Source: Candidatus Aenigmatarchaeota archaeon
GTDB taxonomy: Archaea; Aenigmatarchaeota; Aenigmatarchaeia; JACPZZ01
NCBI GenBank assembly: GCA_016180965.1
Contig: JACPAF010000001.1
Location: forward strand, 173,860 to 223,512
DNA: 49,653 nt
Reading direction: 5' to 3'
A program made the position numbers and the translations under genes. Shown one piece after another: positions 1 to 8,874 of this stretch. Position 1 is the stretch's first letter; each line of letters begins with the position of its first letter. Under the pieces are notes generated by a model. It saw only the letters and a list, made by a program, of their open reading frames with translations. It made no database searches and was not told the origin of the DNA.

Positions 1-927
1 ATTAAACGCCTTCTGGGAATGCAGCGGAGAAGGATAATAAATTCCGTACCCAATTTCATTCGATTTCAGGTTTTTTGCCAACATATCCCGTTTATCGGTT
101 TTTATCGTAAATTGGTTGTAGACGTGTTTGCATCTTTTGTCTGCAAATGGGATTTCAACATGCTTTCCGATAAGTTCAGACAGTATTTTTGCGTTTTTGG
201 TGCGTGTTTCAATAAAGCTGTCCAACTTTTTTAATTGTGCCAAGCCGATTGCAGCTTCAAGCTCGGTCATCCTGTAATTGTAACCCGGAAATTCGTATGA
301 ATAGCGTTCTTTTTGGCCGTGATTTCTCAGTAACGCGCAAGTTTCTGCTACATTTTTATCGTCAGTCAATATTGCCCCGCCCTCGGTTGTGGTTATGTTT
401 TTTGTCGGGTAAAACGACAAGATTGCGATATCATCGTTGAAATTCCTTTTACCGTTCCATTCAGCGCCTATTGACTGTGCGTTGTCGGAAATTATTTTCA
501 CGCCGTTTTCGCTGCATATTTTGTTTATTTCATCCACATCGTACGGCTGGCCGAATAATGAAACGGGCATGGCAACATCCATAGATGTTATTACTTTTTC
601 CAATTGTGCGGGGTCAATGTTAAACGTTTTTTTATCAACATCCACGAATACAGGTTCGCCACCGGATAATTTTACAGACGATGCGGTTGCGCCGAATGTG
701 AAATCCGGCACTGCTATTTTTTTATTTTTCCCCAACGACAACACACTCAGATGCAGAGCGGCGGTCCCGTTGCTTACGGCTATCGCGTATTTGTATCCGC
801 AATAATCTTTTAGTGAGGCTTCAAATTGTTCAACGAATTTGCCGTGGGCGAGCATGCCCGATTCTAACACAGAAATAACCGCGTTTATCTCTTCATTTCC
901 AATCACAGGTTTCGCTATCGGGATCAT
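1..927 (-). CDS. DegT/DnrJ/EryC1 family sugar-nucleotide aminotransferase, 3' end cut by window edge
   Basis: PLP-dependent aminotransferase that converts a keto-sugar nucleotide to an amino sugar, probably the WbpE-like C3 transaminase of a diacetamido-uronic acid pathway. The 309 codons present read MIPIAKPVIGNEE at the start. The family signature FYPTKN...TEGGA carries the Schiff-base lysine at K176, and the conserved EYNYRM-like segment appears as GYNYRMTELEAAIG. Full members are about 360-380 aa, so roughly 60 C-terminal residues lie beyond position 1. The start ATG lies 14 bp after the stop of the upstream membrane gene, so the two are probably co-transcribed. No clear Shine-Dalgarno is visible. 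Family assignment is secure; the substrate is inferred from the nearby 2-epimerase, oxidoreductase and acetyltransferase. Confidence 0.9.
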   Translation of the reverse strand, partial: MIPIAKPVIGNEEINAVISVLESGMLAHGKFVEQFEASLKDYCGYKYAIAVSNGTAALHLSVLSLGKNKKIAVPDFTFGATASSVKLSGGEPVFVDVDKKTFNIDPAQLEKVITSMDVAMPVSLFGQPYDVDEINKICSENGVKIISDNAQSIGAEWNGKRNFNDDIAILSFYPTKNITTTEGGAILTDDKNVAETCALLRNHGQKERYSYEFPGYNYRMTELEAAIGLAQLKKLDSFIETRTKNAKILSELIGKHVEIPFADKRCKHVYNQFTIKTDKRDMLAKNLKSNEIGYGIYYPSPLHSQKAFN

Positions 928-941
928 GATATCGCCAGATT

Positions 942-2426
942 CTATTTTTGATCATAGTTTTTCAACATAAAAAGATTGTATTTCGGCGTGGGCAGTGCGC
1001 TGTAAAATACAAGCCTTTGGACTGGGTTAGGATAAACGCTGTACAGCCACTCGTAATGGTCTTCTATCGTCCTGACATCACCGGTGAAAGTTTTAAAAAC
1101 CGTGTAATTTTTCCCGTAAATGAAATCAGAATAGCCGAAATCCATTTTTGTGCTTGGGATGGGCAGCATCTCTTTTGCATAATCAAATTCCATTTCATTT
1201 TCGTCTTTGACGTATTCTGACGTGAAGAATACGTATGAATTATTTATCCCATTTTCCTGTCCGCGGCATAAGGCGCGGTTTCCAATAAGCATTTTTATTG
1301 CCGGACACTCGTGGCCGGCCAATATTGTTGCGTTTTCCGGCAATTCGCTGCGGATCCATTCTGCGTACGAATTATGCGGGTGATCGAATGTGTGGAAATC
1401 CGCGGCCATGGGAATTGTTTTCAACGCGGTTAACACCAACACAATCGATAAAATTAAAAAAATCCTTTTGTTGTTTTTTATTGATGATAGAGCTAAAATC
1501 GGTATCATTACGAATAGCGCGTTAAAATTGCTCACAGGGACGTAGTGGACTATGAACAAGCTTGGGAGTAATGCGACGAAGGATATAATGAACATTTCGT
1601 AAACCGGCGACGAGTTTTTGGCGGGTTTCAGCATACCCAGTAACAGAAGAAAAAGAACCGGGATTGAGAGGGCGTGTACAGATTCCCACGACAATAAACC
1701 GGCTGAGAACAGGAAACTTGATGCGTTTTTGCTGACAGGGTAGGCCGGGTTGAAAAAAAGGAAATATACGAACAAAATGGCAGCGGGCGCCATCAACAAA
1801 ATGTTTTTAATTATTTTCGCGGGTTTGGCGCGTTTTTTGTACAATATGAAAATATGGGCCGGGATCAAAAAAACCGAGGAAAGGTAAACGAATGAATTGG
1901 CGGTCAGTGCGATTGAGGCGATGTATGACGATTTAACTTTTCCAGTTTTGTAGAAGGCGGCCAGGAAATATACCCATATTGATGAAAGCATTAATTGCAT
2001 CGACGCTATGGAAGCGTTTATGCCGTTGAAGAATATCCAGGGCGTGATTGTATATACGATTGCTACAGCGGTTGAGATTTTTTTATCGAGGATCATTTTC
2101 GAAGCTATATACACAAAATAAACGCTTATTGACACGAAAACCGCGGAAATGACATTTAGAATTAGATCAACGTTCCCGAAAATTTTGTTTGCGAAGTAGG
2201 ATACAGGATACGTTATTAAGACATAGAGGCTTGACCTGCTTAATCCTGACCCACCGCCCCACGGGCCGAATGCGGTCAGGACGGCGTTTTTCAGGTCGAA
2301 ATTCTGGTTTTCTATCATTCCCTTGTAAGTGAAAAAATCATACAGGTTCAAACTTTTTGAGATGAATACCAGAAATATTATCAAAGTTGCGGATGCTATA
2401 AGAACTCCATTTTTGTCTAATTTCAT
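942..2426 (-). CDS. Polytopic membrane protein, GT-C glycosyltransferase-like
   Basis: A 494-aa integral membrane protein with about ten to eleven hydrophobic segments in the first 340 residues and a hydrophilic C-terminal domain of about 150 residues. This is the layout of GT-C fold (PMT/ArnT-like) glycosyltransferases that use polyprenyl-phosphate sugars at the outer face. I see no clear DxD or DE catalytic pair in the first loop, although acidic residues occur around residues 40-46, so the enzymatic role is an inference from topology and the surrounding glycan genes. It is divergent from the epimerase at 2461 with only 34 bp between the start codons, and is followed after 14 bp by the DegT aminotransferase. 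It could instead be a glycan-modifying or transport protein. Confidence 0.7.
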   Translation of the reverse strand: MKLDKNGVLIASATLIIFLVFISKSLNLYDFFTYKGMIENQNFDLKNAVLTAFGPWGGGSGLSRSSLYVLITYPVSYFANKIFGNVDLILNVISAVFVSISVYFVYIASKMILDKKISTAVAIVYTITPWIFFNGINASIASMQLMLSSIWVYFLAAFYKTGKVKSSYIASIALTANSFVYLSSVFLIPAHIFILYKKRAKPAKIIKNILLMAPAAILFVYFLFFNPAYPVSKNASSFLFSAGLLSWESVHALSIPVLFLLLLGMLKPAKNSSPVYEMFIISFVALLPSLFIVHYVPVSNFNALFVMIPILALSSIKNNKRIFLILSIVLVLTALKTIPMAADFHTFDHPHNSYAEWIRSELPENATILAGHECPAIKMLIGNRALCRGQENGINNSYVFFTSEYVKDENEMEFDYAKEMLPIPSTKMDFGYSDFIYGKNYTVFKTFTGDVRTIEDHYEWLYSVYPNPVQRLVFYSALPTPKYNLFMLKNYDQK

Positions 2427-2428
2427 GA

Positions 2429-2437
2429 TTTATATTA
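2429..2437 (+). promoter_or_regulatory. TATA box, leaderless start of the epimerase at 2461
   Basis: The AT-rich TTTATATTA element is centred about 28 bp before the ATG at 2461 and there is no Shine-Dalgarno. This places the expected start of transcription at the start codon, so the mRNA is likely leaderless. The same 34-bp gap must also hold the promoter of the minus-strand membrane gene that starts at 2426. Confidence 0.55.
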
Positions 2438-2460
2438 ATCAGACCTTTTTAAGAATAGAT

Positions 2461-3372
2461 ATGTCTGAGAGGATACTTGTCACAGGCGGTGCGGGATTCA
2501 TAGGATCTTTTGTTTGTGAAGAACTGCTGAAAACCGGCAAAGAAGTTGTTGCATTGGACGATTTGAGCGTAGGCAAGAGAGAGTATGTACCGAAAGGCGC
2601 AGAGTTTGCCGAAGGCAGCATAATGGATAAAATTCTGCTGGATAAACTGGTTTCCAGCTGCGATAAAATATACCATCTGGCCGTTGTTGCCTTACCAATA
2701 TCCCTGAAAAATCCGGTTGCTGCGCATGACGTGAATGCTACAGGCACTGTAAATCTCCTGGAAGCTGCGAGAAAATACGGTAAGGGTTTTGTTTATGTTT
2801 CATCTTCAGAAGTTTACGGCAATGCGAAGGAAGAAAATATGAAGGAAACACACCAGTTGGAACCGAGGACCCCGTACGCAGCGAGCAAGCTGGCGGGCGA
2901 AGTTTACGCGTTAAGTTATTGCCGCACATTCGGCCTGCCTGTGGTTGTTGTGCGCCCTTTTAATTCTTTCGGGCCTCATCACAGGGAAGACTCTTACTCC
3001 TGTGTTGTAACTAGGTTCATTAAAAACGTACAGCAAAACAAACCCATCGTCATTTTCGGTGACGGCGAACAGAGCAGGGATTACACCTATGTTAAAGATA
3101 CTGCGAGGGGAATAGTGATATGCGGTGAGAATGCCAAGCTCGGAGATGTTGTAAACATAGGTTATGGAAAAGATATAACAATAAATGAGATAGCACGGAT
3201 TATCAAAAGTTCAATTGGAGTTGAAGCGAAAATAACTTATGCGAATGAAAGGCCGGGCGATGTGAGGCGTTTGTGCGCGGACACCTCCAAGGCCAGAAAG
3301 CTTGGTTTCGAGCCTGCCTATTCTTTTTCGACCGGATTGGAGGAGTATTTGGAATGGTTGAAAAGATATTGA
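2461..3372 (+). CDS. NAD-dependent sugar-nucleotide epimerase/dehydratase (extended SDR)
   Basis: A 303-aa extended short-chain dehydrogenase acting on nucleotide sugars, probably a UDP-hexose 4-epimerase or 4,6-dehydratase. The N-terminal Rossmann motif is TGGAGFIGS (residues 7-15), the catalytic serine lies in YVSSSEVYG and the YxxxK pair is in PYAASK. The C-terminal substrate domain has the typical SRDYTYVKD and NIGYG segments. I chose the ATG at 2461 rather than an in-frame ATG at 2329, because 2461 starts right before the dinucleotide-binding strand and has a TATA box at the leaderless distance. It heads a run of six overlapping or closely spaced plus-strand genes. The exact sugar substrate cannot be read from the sequence. 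Confidence 0.9.
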   Translation: MSERILVTGGAGFIGSFVCEELLKTGKEVVALDDLSVGKREYVPKGAEFAEGSIMDKILLDKLVSSCDKIYHLAVVALPISLKNPVAAHDVNATGTVNLLEAARKYGKGFVYVSSSEVYGNAKEENMKETHQLEPRTPYAASKLAGEVYALSYCRTFGLPVVVVRPFNSFGPHHREDSYSCVVTRFIKNVQQNKPIVIFGDGEQSRDYTYVKDTARGIVICGENAKLGDVVNIGYGKDITINEIARIIKSSIGVEAKITYANERPGDVRRLCADTSKARKLGFEPAYSFSTGLEEYLEWLKRY

Positions 3373-4178
3373 TCACTGGAGCAAATGGCTTCATAGGAAC
3401 CGCGCTTTCCGAAAAATTTAGAGCATACGATCCAATTCTATTAAACAAAGGCGACGGGAAGGACGGTATACTGGATCCGAATATGTATAAATTATTCAAA
3501 GGCGTGGATGTTGTGATTCATTTAGCCGCGCTTGGAAATTACTCGGGCGCGAAACTTGAAGATTTTATGAAAGTTAATGTTGATGGAACGGTCAACGTTC
3601 TTGAAGCTGCTAAAATCACCGGAGTTAAAAAATTCATATTTGCATCAACAGGCCTTGTTTACGGTAATTCGAAATTACGTTTAACGGAAGAACATCCATT
3701 AAATCCTGTGCACCCGTACGAACAAAGCAAGGCGGCGGCAGAAGCGAAGTGCCTTTTATACGGCGGATTTTTTGACGTGATGATTTTCCGTTTTTCCAAT
3801 GTTTACGGAAATAAAGGCGTGAAAAGCGTTGTTTACAAATTTTTGCATAATTTGGCAAACGGCCAACCGTCCAGGGTTGTAGGAGGCAAGCAGAAGAGGG
3901 ATTTTGTGCATATCGATGATGTTACCGGACTGATATCAAAATGCACGGGCAAAACTGCCACGGGCGCGTTTAATGTGTGTTCTGGCAAATCCTACACTGT
4001 TAATTATATTTACGAAATGGCAGAAAAAATATCCGGAATAAAATTGGAGCCCGAACGCGTTGCGAGCAGCGATTATAGTTATGAATTTTCCAATTCGAAG
4101 GCGCAAAAATTGCTGGGATTTTATCCTAGAACAGATTTAAAGAGTGGGATGGAAATGATTTGGGAGAGTTTTAAGTGA
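3354..4178 (+). CDS. NAD-dependent epimerase/dehydratase (extended SDR), second copy
   Basis: A 274-aa extended SDR protein, slightly short for the family. The cofactor motif TGANGFIGT lies at residues 8-16 (MVEKILITGANGFIG start), and the active-site tyrosine and lysine are in HPYEQSK. The start overlaps the 3' end of the preceding epimerase by 19 bp, with GGAGG at 3340-3344 serving as the ribosome site; the longer in-frame extension upstream lies wholly inside the previous gene and is unlikely to be used. It is related to but clearly diverged from its neighbour, so the pair may perform successive steps such as C4 epimerisation and reduction. Substrate unknown. Confidence 0.87.
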   Translation: MVEKILITGANGFIGTALSEKFRAYDPILLNKGDGKDGILDPNMYKLFKGVDVVIHLAALGNYSGAKLEDFMKVNVDGTVNVLEAAKITGVKKFIFASTGLVYGNSKLRLTEEHPLNPVHPYEQSKAAAEAKCLLYGGFFDVMIFRFSNVYGNKGVKSVVYKFLHNLANGQPSRVVGGKQKRDFVHIDDVTGLISKCTGKTATGAFNVCSGKSYTVNYIYEMAEKISGIKLEPERVASSDYSYEFSNSKAQKLLGFYPRTDLKSGMEMIWESFK

Positions 4179-4885
4179 TATCAGTCACAGTTCCGGTTTA
4201 CAATGAGGAGAACGACATCGAGAATAACCTGAAGATACTGGCGGACTACATGGAAGGTTACGAAAAAGGCTATGAAATAGTAGTTGTCGATGACGGGTCT
4301 TCGGACAATACTGTGAGCGTTGTGAATAAAATCTCGTCGAAAAACAGAAAAATACGCCTTGTAAGGCACGATAAAAATCTTGGTGTCGGGGCTGCGCTGA
4401 TTACTGGTTTGGAACACAGCAAGGGTGACATAATAATTTCAATAGACTCCGATCTCACTTACGGACCTGAAAATTTCCCTGCTATGGTAAGAGCATTGGA
4501 AGAAAAAAACGCGGACATTGTGATCGGGACCCCTTTCATGAAAGGTTACGACCGGGAAATACCACTCCTGCGCCGCGTTCTTAGCCGAGGGGCGAATTAC
4601 GTGGACAAACTGGTTTTCGGGCTTAATTTTTCGACCCCGACGTGCATATTCCGCGCGTGGAGAAAAAAGGCGGCCAAGGACGTCAAAATAACTTTTAACC
4701 GTTTTGAGGGGGTTTCCGAATCCGCGATTGACGCGTTCCGGAAAGGTTACAAAGTAATCGAGATACCCGTGAGGTATAGGATGAAAGCCGGGCGTGTGTC
4801 TAAAATGCGCGTCGGCAGCGAGGTCGGCAAACATTTAAAAATGATTTATCGCCTGCGTTTTGGGAGCGGCAGATTTAACCGTTAA
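4175..4885 (+). CDS. Family 2 glycosyltransferase, dolichol-phosphate hexose synthase-like
   Basis: A 236-aa soluble GT2 enzyme. The nucleotide-binding VVVDDGSSDNT motif is at residues 36-46 and the metal-binding DSD triad at 91-93. The arrangement resembles DPM1-type enzymes, which move a hexose from a nucleotide sugar to dolichyl phosphate at the cytoplasmic face of the membrane. No C-terminal membrane segment is present. The start is GTG overlapping the preceding stop (GTGA), a typical coupled start. It probably supplies Dol-P-sugar to the GT-C membrane enzymes of this locus, though direct chain extension is possible. Confidence 0.88.
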   Translation: MISVTVPVYNEENDIENNLKILADYMEGYEKGYEIVVVDDGSSDNTVSVVNKISSKNRKIRLVRHDKNLGVGAALITGLEHSKGDIIISIDSDLTYGPENFPAMVRALEEKNADIVIGTPFMKGYDREIPLLRRVLSRGANYVDKLVFGLNFSTPTCIFRAWRKKAAKDVKITFNRFEGVSESAIDAFRKGYKVIEIPVRYRMKAGRVSKMRVGSEVGKHLKMIYRLRFGSGRFNR

Positions 4886-4901
4886 ACTATAAAAATGGTG
4901 T

Positions 4902-5996
4902 ATGAAAGTCGTAACCGTATTCGGCACCCGGCCAGAGATAATCAAACTCTCTCCAGTGACACCGCTGATGGACAAGAAATTTGAACACGTGATAATACAT
5001 ACTGGCCAGCATTACAACTATGAAATGGATAAAATATTTTTTGACGAACTTGAACTTAGAAACCCCGATTATTCTCTTAATGTGGGTTCCGATACCCATG
5101 CGGTGCAAACAGCCAAGATGATGGTGGGGATAGAAAAAATACTTATGGATTACAAACCAGACATCGTAAACGTGTTTGCCGATCCCAACACACCTTTGGC
5201 GGGTGCGCTGGCCGCGGCCAAATTAAACATACCTGTGGTGCACATCGAGGCCGGTTGCAGGTCGTTCAATAAAAAAATGCCGGAAGAAATAAACAGGATA
5301 TTAGTCGACCACTGTTCGGAATTGCTTTTGGCTTCGGATAAGACTGCAGTTAATAACATGATTTCAGAAGGCATACACGAAAAAAATATACGCCTCGTCG
5401 GTTCCACGATCGTCGATGCGGTTAATCGTAATATCAAACTTGCACGCAAGACCGGAGTTTTGAAGAACCTCGGATTAAAGGCCGGGGCTTATATAGTTTT
5501 AACCCTGCATCGGGCCGAGAATACGGACAACGCCGAGGTGCTAAACGGTATTATCAAGGCTATAAACCATTTATCTAAAAAGATTGCCGTTGTATTTCCC
5601 GTGCATCCCAGGACTCAAAAAATACTCGGGCGCGCTTTGAAAATCAGCGATTCGGTAAAGCGCATAGAACCTCTGGGTTACCTGGAATTTTTACAATTGA
5701 TCAGCAACGCAAAATTTATAATAACCGATTCTGGCGGTATACAGGAAGAGGCCGACGCAGTCGATGTACCTTGTGTTATAGCAAGGAATGAGACTGAGTG
5801 GGTTGAATTAGTGGATGCTGGGAGGAACATACTAGCTTCTACGGACACGGAAAAGATAATTGGGGTTTCTGAAACCCTTTTGAATGACGAATCAAGATTA
5901 AACGAAATAAAAAAAATAGGTTCCGTGAGGAAAGCGGGCGCCAGCCAGAAGATTGTGGGCGAGATCGAAGAATATTTCGGGGGTTCGAAAAAATGA
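4902..5996 (+). CDS. wecB: UDP-N-acetylglucosamine 2-epimerase family (WecB/WbpI-like)
   Basis: A 364-aa non-hydrolysing UDP-HexNAc 2-epimerase, full length for the family. Diagnostic segments are GTRPEIIKLSP at residues 8-18, HTGQHYNYEM, HIEAGCRSF...PEEINR, TLHRAENT and ITDSGGIQEEA. The usual GDT motif after the second strand is replaced here by FADPNTPLAG. Members make UDP-ManNAc (WecB) or epimerise UDP-GlcNAc3NAcA at C2 (WbpI). The immediate downstream overlap with a WbpB-like oxidoreductase, and the DegT and acetyltransferase genes nearby, favour the WbpI role; this is inference. A short GGTG precedes the ATG. Confidence 0.92.
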   Translation: MKVVTVFGTRPEIIKLSPVTPLMDKKFEHVIIHTGQHYNYEMDKIFFDELELRNPDYSLNVGSDTHAVQTAKMMVGIEKILMDYKPDIVNVFADPNTPLAGALAAAKLNIPVVHIEAGCRSFNKKMPEEINRILVDHCSELLLASDKTAVNNMISEGIHEKNIRLVGSTIVDAVNRNIKLARKTGVLKNLGLKAGAYIVLTLHRAENTDNAEVLNGIIKAINHLSKKIAVVFPVHPRTQKILGRALKISDSVKRIEPLGYLEFLQLISNAKFIITDSGGIQEEADAVDVPCVIARNETEWVELVDAGRNILASTDTEKIIGVSETLLNDESRLNEIKKIGSVRKAGASQKIVGEIEEYFGGSKK

Positions 5997-6985
5997 AAAA
6001 TTTCAATATTCTTGTCGTGGGCGCCGGAATAATGGGATCCAACCACGTGCGCACACTGGAGTCGATGGATGGTGTGAAAGTAAGTGTTGCGGACATATCA
6101 AAAGAAGCGCTGGCGCGGATAAAATCAAAATTTCCAAACGCGGAAACTTACGATAATATTGATAATGCCCTGAAGAACAGCAATGCCGACGCGTGCGTTG
6201 TCGCGACGCCTACGATATACCACTTGGAAACGGCGATACAAATCGCAGAAGCAGGTTTTCCTTTGCTCGTGGAAAAACCATTGGCAACCAATGTGGAGGA
6301 CGCTAAAAAAATCGCGAAAGCGGCGCAGTCCAACAACGTTTTGCTGCAGGCCGGCCACATAGAAAGGTTCAACCCTGTTGTTGCAAAACTCAAAGTTAAT
6401 ATGAAAAATCTGGGAGATATAGTATACGCCTCCGCACACAGGTTCGGCGTCCCTTCATTCAGAAAATTAGATAATGTGATACTGGATTTAGCAGTGCATG
6501 ATATAGATGTTTTGACATTTTTGACCGGAGAAAGGCCTAAACACGTTGCCGGGGAAGAGAAAAAAATAATTTCGGGGCAGGAAGACTTGTCAACGCTGAT
6601 TTTTGATTATGGAAGCTTCCTGGCAGCAGTGGAGTCCAATACGGTAATTCCAATAAAAGTCCGTGAAATGTCTGTAATGGGCCGCGGAGGGATAGCCAGA
6701 TTAAATTACATAAACCAGGACTTGTCCATTTTCAAGGCCGAGGGGGATAAATTATCTTACGGAACTTTCGACGAACTGGTAACAAGAGTGGGCAAGGGCA
6801 CGGAAGTCCGCACATTCATACAAAAAGAAGAACCGCTTAAACTGGAACTGGAAAGTTTTATACGGTGTGTAAACAACCACGAAAAACCTTTAGTTACCGG
6901 CGAAGACGGTGTTTATGCGGTCGCGGCGGCCGAGGCGGCCATAAAATCTACAAATACGGGTAAAAGGGAAAAGATTGGGGTTTAG
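5993..6985 (+). CDS. Gfo/Idh/MocA family oxidoreductase (WbpB/WlbA-like sugar-nucleotide 3-dehydrogenase)
   Basis: A 330-aa NAD(P)-dependent oxidoreductase. The N-terminal Rossmann motif is VVGAGIMGSNH (about residues 7-17), the family LVEKPLA motif sits near residue 93, and the substrate region contains GHIERFNP and DLAVHDIDV. WbpB/WlbA enzymes oxidise C3 of UDP-GlcNAcA so that a DegT enzyme can install an amino group. The start overlaps the 2-epimerase stop by 4 bp (ATGA), which supports a joint function. The gene ends facing the acetyltransferase on the other strand, across a strong inverted repeat. Confidence 0.88.
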   Translation: MKNFNILVVGAGIMGSNHVRTLESMDGVKVSVADISKEALARIKSKFPNAETYDNIDNALKNSNADACVVATPTIYHLETAIQIAEAGFPLLVEKPLATNVEDAKKIAKAAQSNNVLLQAGHIERFNPVVAKLKVNMKNLGDIVYASAHRFGVPSFRKLDNVILDLAVHDIDVLTFLTGERPKHVAGEEKKIISGQEDLSTLIFDYGSFLAAVESNTVIPIKVREMSVMGRGGIARLNYINQDLSIFKAEGDKLSYGTFDELVTRVGKGTEVRTFIQKEEPLKLELESFIRCVNNHEKPLVTGEDGVYAVAAAEAAIKSTNTGKREKIGV

Positions 6986-6990
6986 TTACC

Positions 6991-7022
6991 GAAACATACC
7001 ATACATTCATACGGTATGTTTC
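6991..7022. repeat. Perfect inverted repeat, 10-bp arms around a 12-nt loop (copy 1)
   Basis: GAAACATACC at 6991-7000 pairs exactly with GGTATGTTTC at 7013-7022, and the 12-nt centre ends in ATAC. It fills the 40-bp gap between two converging genes, so it could terminate transcription or protect mRNA ends in both directions. A near-identical element with the same 10-12-10 layout lies at 33806-33837, which suggests a recurring genomic element or a protein site. Confidence 0.8.
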
Positions 7023-7025
7023 TAG

Positions 7026-7643
7026 TTATTGTGCCAACCATTTTTTGATTTTCTCGTCGGACTTCCCCCGCGGCCTCGCCGGATTGCCAAAAACCACGGA
7101 ATTTTTTTCGACATCTTTTGTAACCACCGAACCCGCGCCTACTATCGCGTTTTCGCATATTTTTACTTTTGGCAGTATTGTGCAATTCGCACCTATCGAC
7201 ACGTTATCTTCTATTGTAGGTCCGTAAAGTTTTCTGACGCGGCCCAGCGTCGGGTCGTTTGTCATCACGGTGTGTGGCCCAATAAAAACATTTTTTCCTA
7301 TTTGTGTATTCGTGGGAACATATACGCCCGTCTGAAGGCGTGTGCCGTTTCCGATGGTACAATTATTCTCGATGACCGTGTTCGTACCGATGAGGCAGTC
7401 GTCTCCTATGTTTGTGCCTTCCCTTATCAGTGCATTGTGCCCTGTGGTTACGTTGTTGCCGAGCTTTGACCCGGAATAAATGACAGTCCCGGATCTTATT
7501 ACGCAATTGTCGCCTATGATAACTCCGGCGGTTTTAACCTTTGCCACCAGATCTTTTGAGTTCGGGTGCCCGATTATGCACGACTCGGAAATGACAGTGT
7601 TTTTTCCTATCTTGTTGTAACTAGAAAATTCTTTTTGTTTCAT
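7026..7643 (-). CDS. Left-handed beta-helix acyltransferase (WbpD/WlbB-like N-acetyltransferase)
   Basis: A 205-aa protein made almost entirely of hexapeptide repeats, with (I/V)GxxxxI-type turns from residue 11 to about 185. It closely resembles WbpD/WlbB enzymes, which use acetyl-CoA to acetylate the 3-amino group of UDP-2-acetamido-3-amino-glucuronate. The segment IGPHTVMTND, near residues 125-135, is typical of that subgroup and contains the likely catalytic histidine. Together with the 2-epimerase, Gfo/Idh and DegT genes it completes most of a diacetamido-uronic acid pathway. An AT-rich TATA-like element at 7666-7679 lies about 29 bp before the ATG, so the transcript may be leaderless. 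Confidence 0.9.
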   Translation of the reverse strand: MKQKEFSSYNKIGKNTVISESCIIGHPNSKDLVAKVKTAGVIIGDNCVIRSGTVIYSGSKLGNNVTTGHNALIREGTNIGDDCLIGTNTVIENNCTIGNGTRLQTGVYVPTNTQIGKNVFIGPHTVMTNDPTLGRVRKLYGPTIEDNVSIGANCTILPKVKICENAIVGAGSVVTKDVEKNSVVFGNPARPRGKSDEKIKKWLAQ

Positions 7644-7681
7644 GTTTTAGGTATGGCAATGTTGCAATAAATATAAAATTG

Positions 7682-8803
7682 CTATGCTGCATTACAGATT
7701 TTTTTTATCAGACCGTCGAATTTTGAGGCGCCGGACTCCCAATTGAACCTGACTACGTATTTCTTCCCGTTTTTCCCCATCCGGGCTGCAAGTTTTCTGT
7801 CTTTAAGGACTTTTACAATGGCCCCGCCTAACTCGGCGGGCGAATATGGATTAACCACAATCGCGGTTTTTTTATCCACAACAACGCCGGTTTCTTCGAA
7901 TATTTTCGTTGCAATTACCGGTTTGCCGAAATATCCGGCTTCGATACAGGGTATGCCGAAACCTTCTGAATGGTGGCTCGGAAGCACGAAAACATCGCAG
8001 GCTTTGTAGTACGGGGACGTGCTCTCAACTTCCCCGAAAAATTTTACGTTTTTGCCCAAACCGAGGTTTTTTATCAGTTTAAGCAGTTCGTTGTGGAACG
8101 GGCGTAAAAAGCCGGTGTTCGGCCCAACAATCCATAACTCACAGTTCGGAACCGATCTTTTTACGCGGACGATTGAGTTTACCAGGTCTTCCAGCCCCTT
8201 TTTCCTTATGTTTATCCCGACGAATAATATTATTTTTTTGCCCGCGGGTTTTTTTACAGGCACAGTTTTTTCATCTACAGCCAGGCCGCTCTCTATGACA
8301 GTGATCTTTTTACCGTCTATCCCGTGGAGGTTAACCACATCTTTTTTTACTTTGTTCGAATCGACTATTATGGCATCGGAAAATTCAAATATTGTTTTTT
8401 GAATTAATTTTCTAACTAACTTGTCGATCGGGCTGAGTTCCTTGATTTCGTTTTTTATTTGGTCTATATCATATATTATTGAAACTGCGGGCCTTTTGGT
8501 AATAAGTTTTACAATCACGGCTGCGGCACTGCCGACGAGCGCGTTTCCAACCACGGCGTCGCCTTTTAGCGAGATTGATTTTTTAACCGCCGCCGCCACA
8601 AAGTATGCAAATCTAAGCTGACGGGAGCCGACAAAATTAGGATAGGATATTCCGATGACGTCTTTTCTTGTCCTTTTTTCCATTTGTTGGGCTATTACTA
8701 CCCGTTCGTTTTTGGAACGCTTTTCCAATTCAGATATGTAAGTGGATACGCCTGCTATCTGAGGTTCGAATTCACGGCTGATTATCAGTACCCTGGGGCG
8801 CAT
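7682..8803 (-). CDS. Family 4 glycosyltransferase (GT-B fold)
   Basis: A 373-aa retaining glycosyltransferase. The N-terminal domain begins with the strand RPRVLIISREFEPQIAGV and the C-terminal nucleotide-sugar domain contains ILFVGINIRKKGLEDL and the EX7E-type motif SEGFGIPCIEAG near residues 283-294. It most likely adds one sugar to the lipid-linked glycan on the cytoplasmic face; donor and acceptor are unknown. It lies 38 bp upstream of the acetyltransferase on the same strand. It diverges from the flippase gene, with a symmetric TAAATATTA element between them about 28 bp from this ATG. Confidence 0.88.
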   Translation of the reverse strand: MRPRVLIISREFEPQIAGVSTYISELEKRSKNERVVIAQQMEKRTRKDVIGISYPNFVGSRQLRFAYFVAAAVKKSISLKGDAVVGNALVGSAAAVIVKLITKRPAVSIIYDIDQIKNEIKELSPIDKLVRKLIQKTIFEFSDAIIVDSNKVKKDVVNLHGIDGKKITVIESGLAVDEKTVPVKKPAGKKIILFVGINIRKKGLEDLVNSIVRVKRSVPNCELWIVGPNTGFLRPFHNELLKLIKNLGLGKNVKFFGEVESTSPYYKACDVFVLPSHHSEGFGIPCIEAGYFGKPVIATKIFEETGVVVDKKTAIVVNPYSPAELGGAIVKVLKDRKLAARMGKNGKKYVVRFNWESGASKFDGLIKKICNAA

Positions 8804-8874
8804 AAGATCTTTATCATCCCCGGTTCGTAAATATTAATGTTGCGCCAAACTAATTCGTTCATCGGGATGCCATC

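Noticed and set aside
437-805. Open frame of 122 codons on the plus strand at the window start
   Set aside because: Antisense of the DegT aminotransferase, whose PLP lysine motif is plain.
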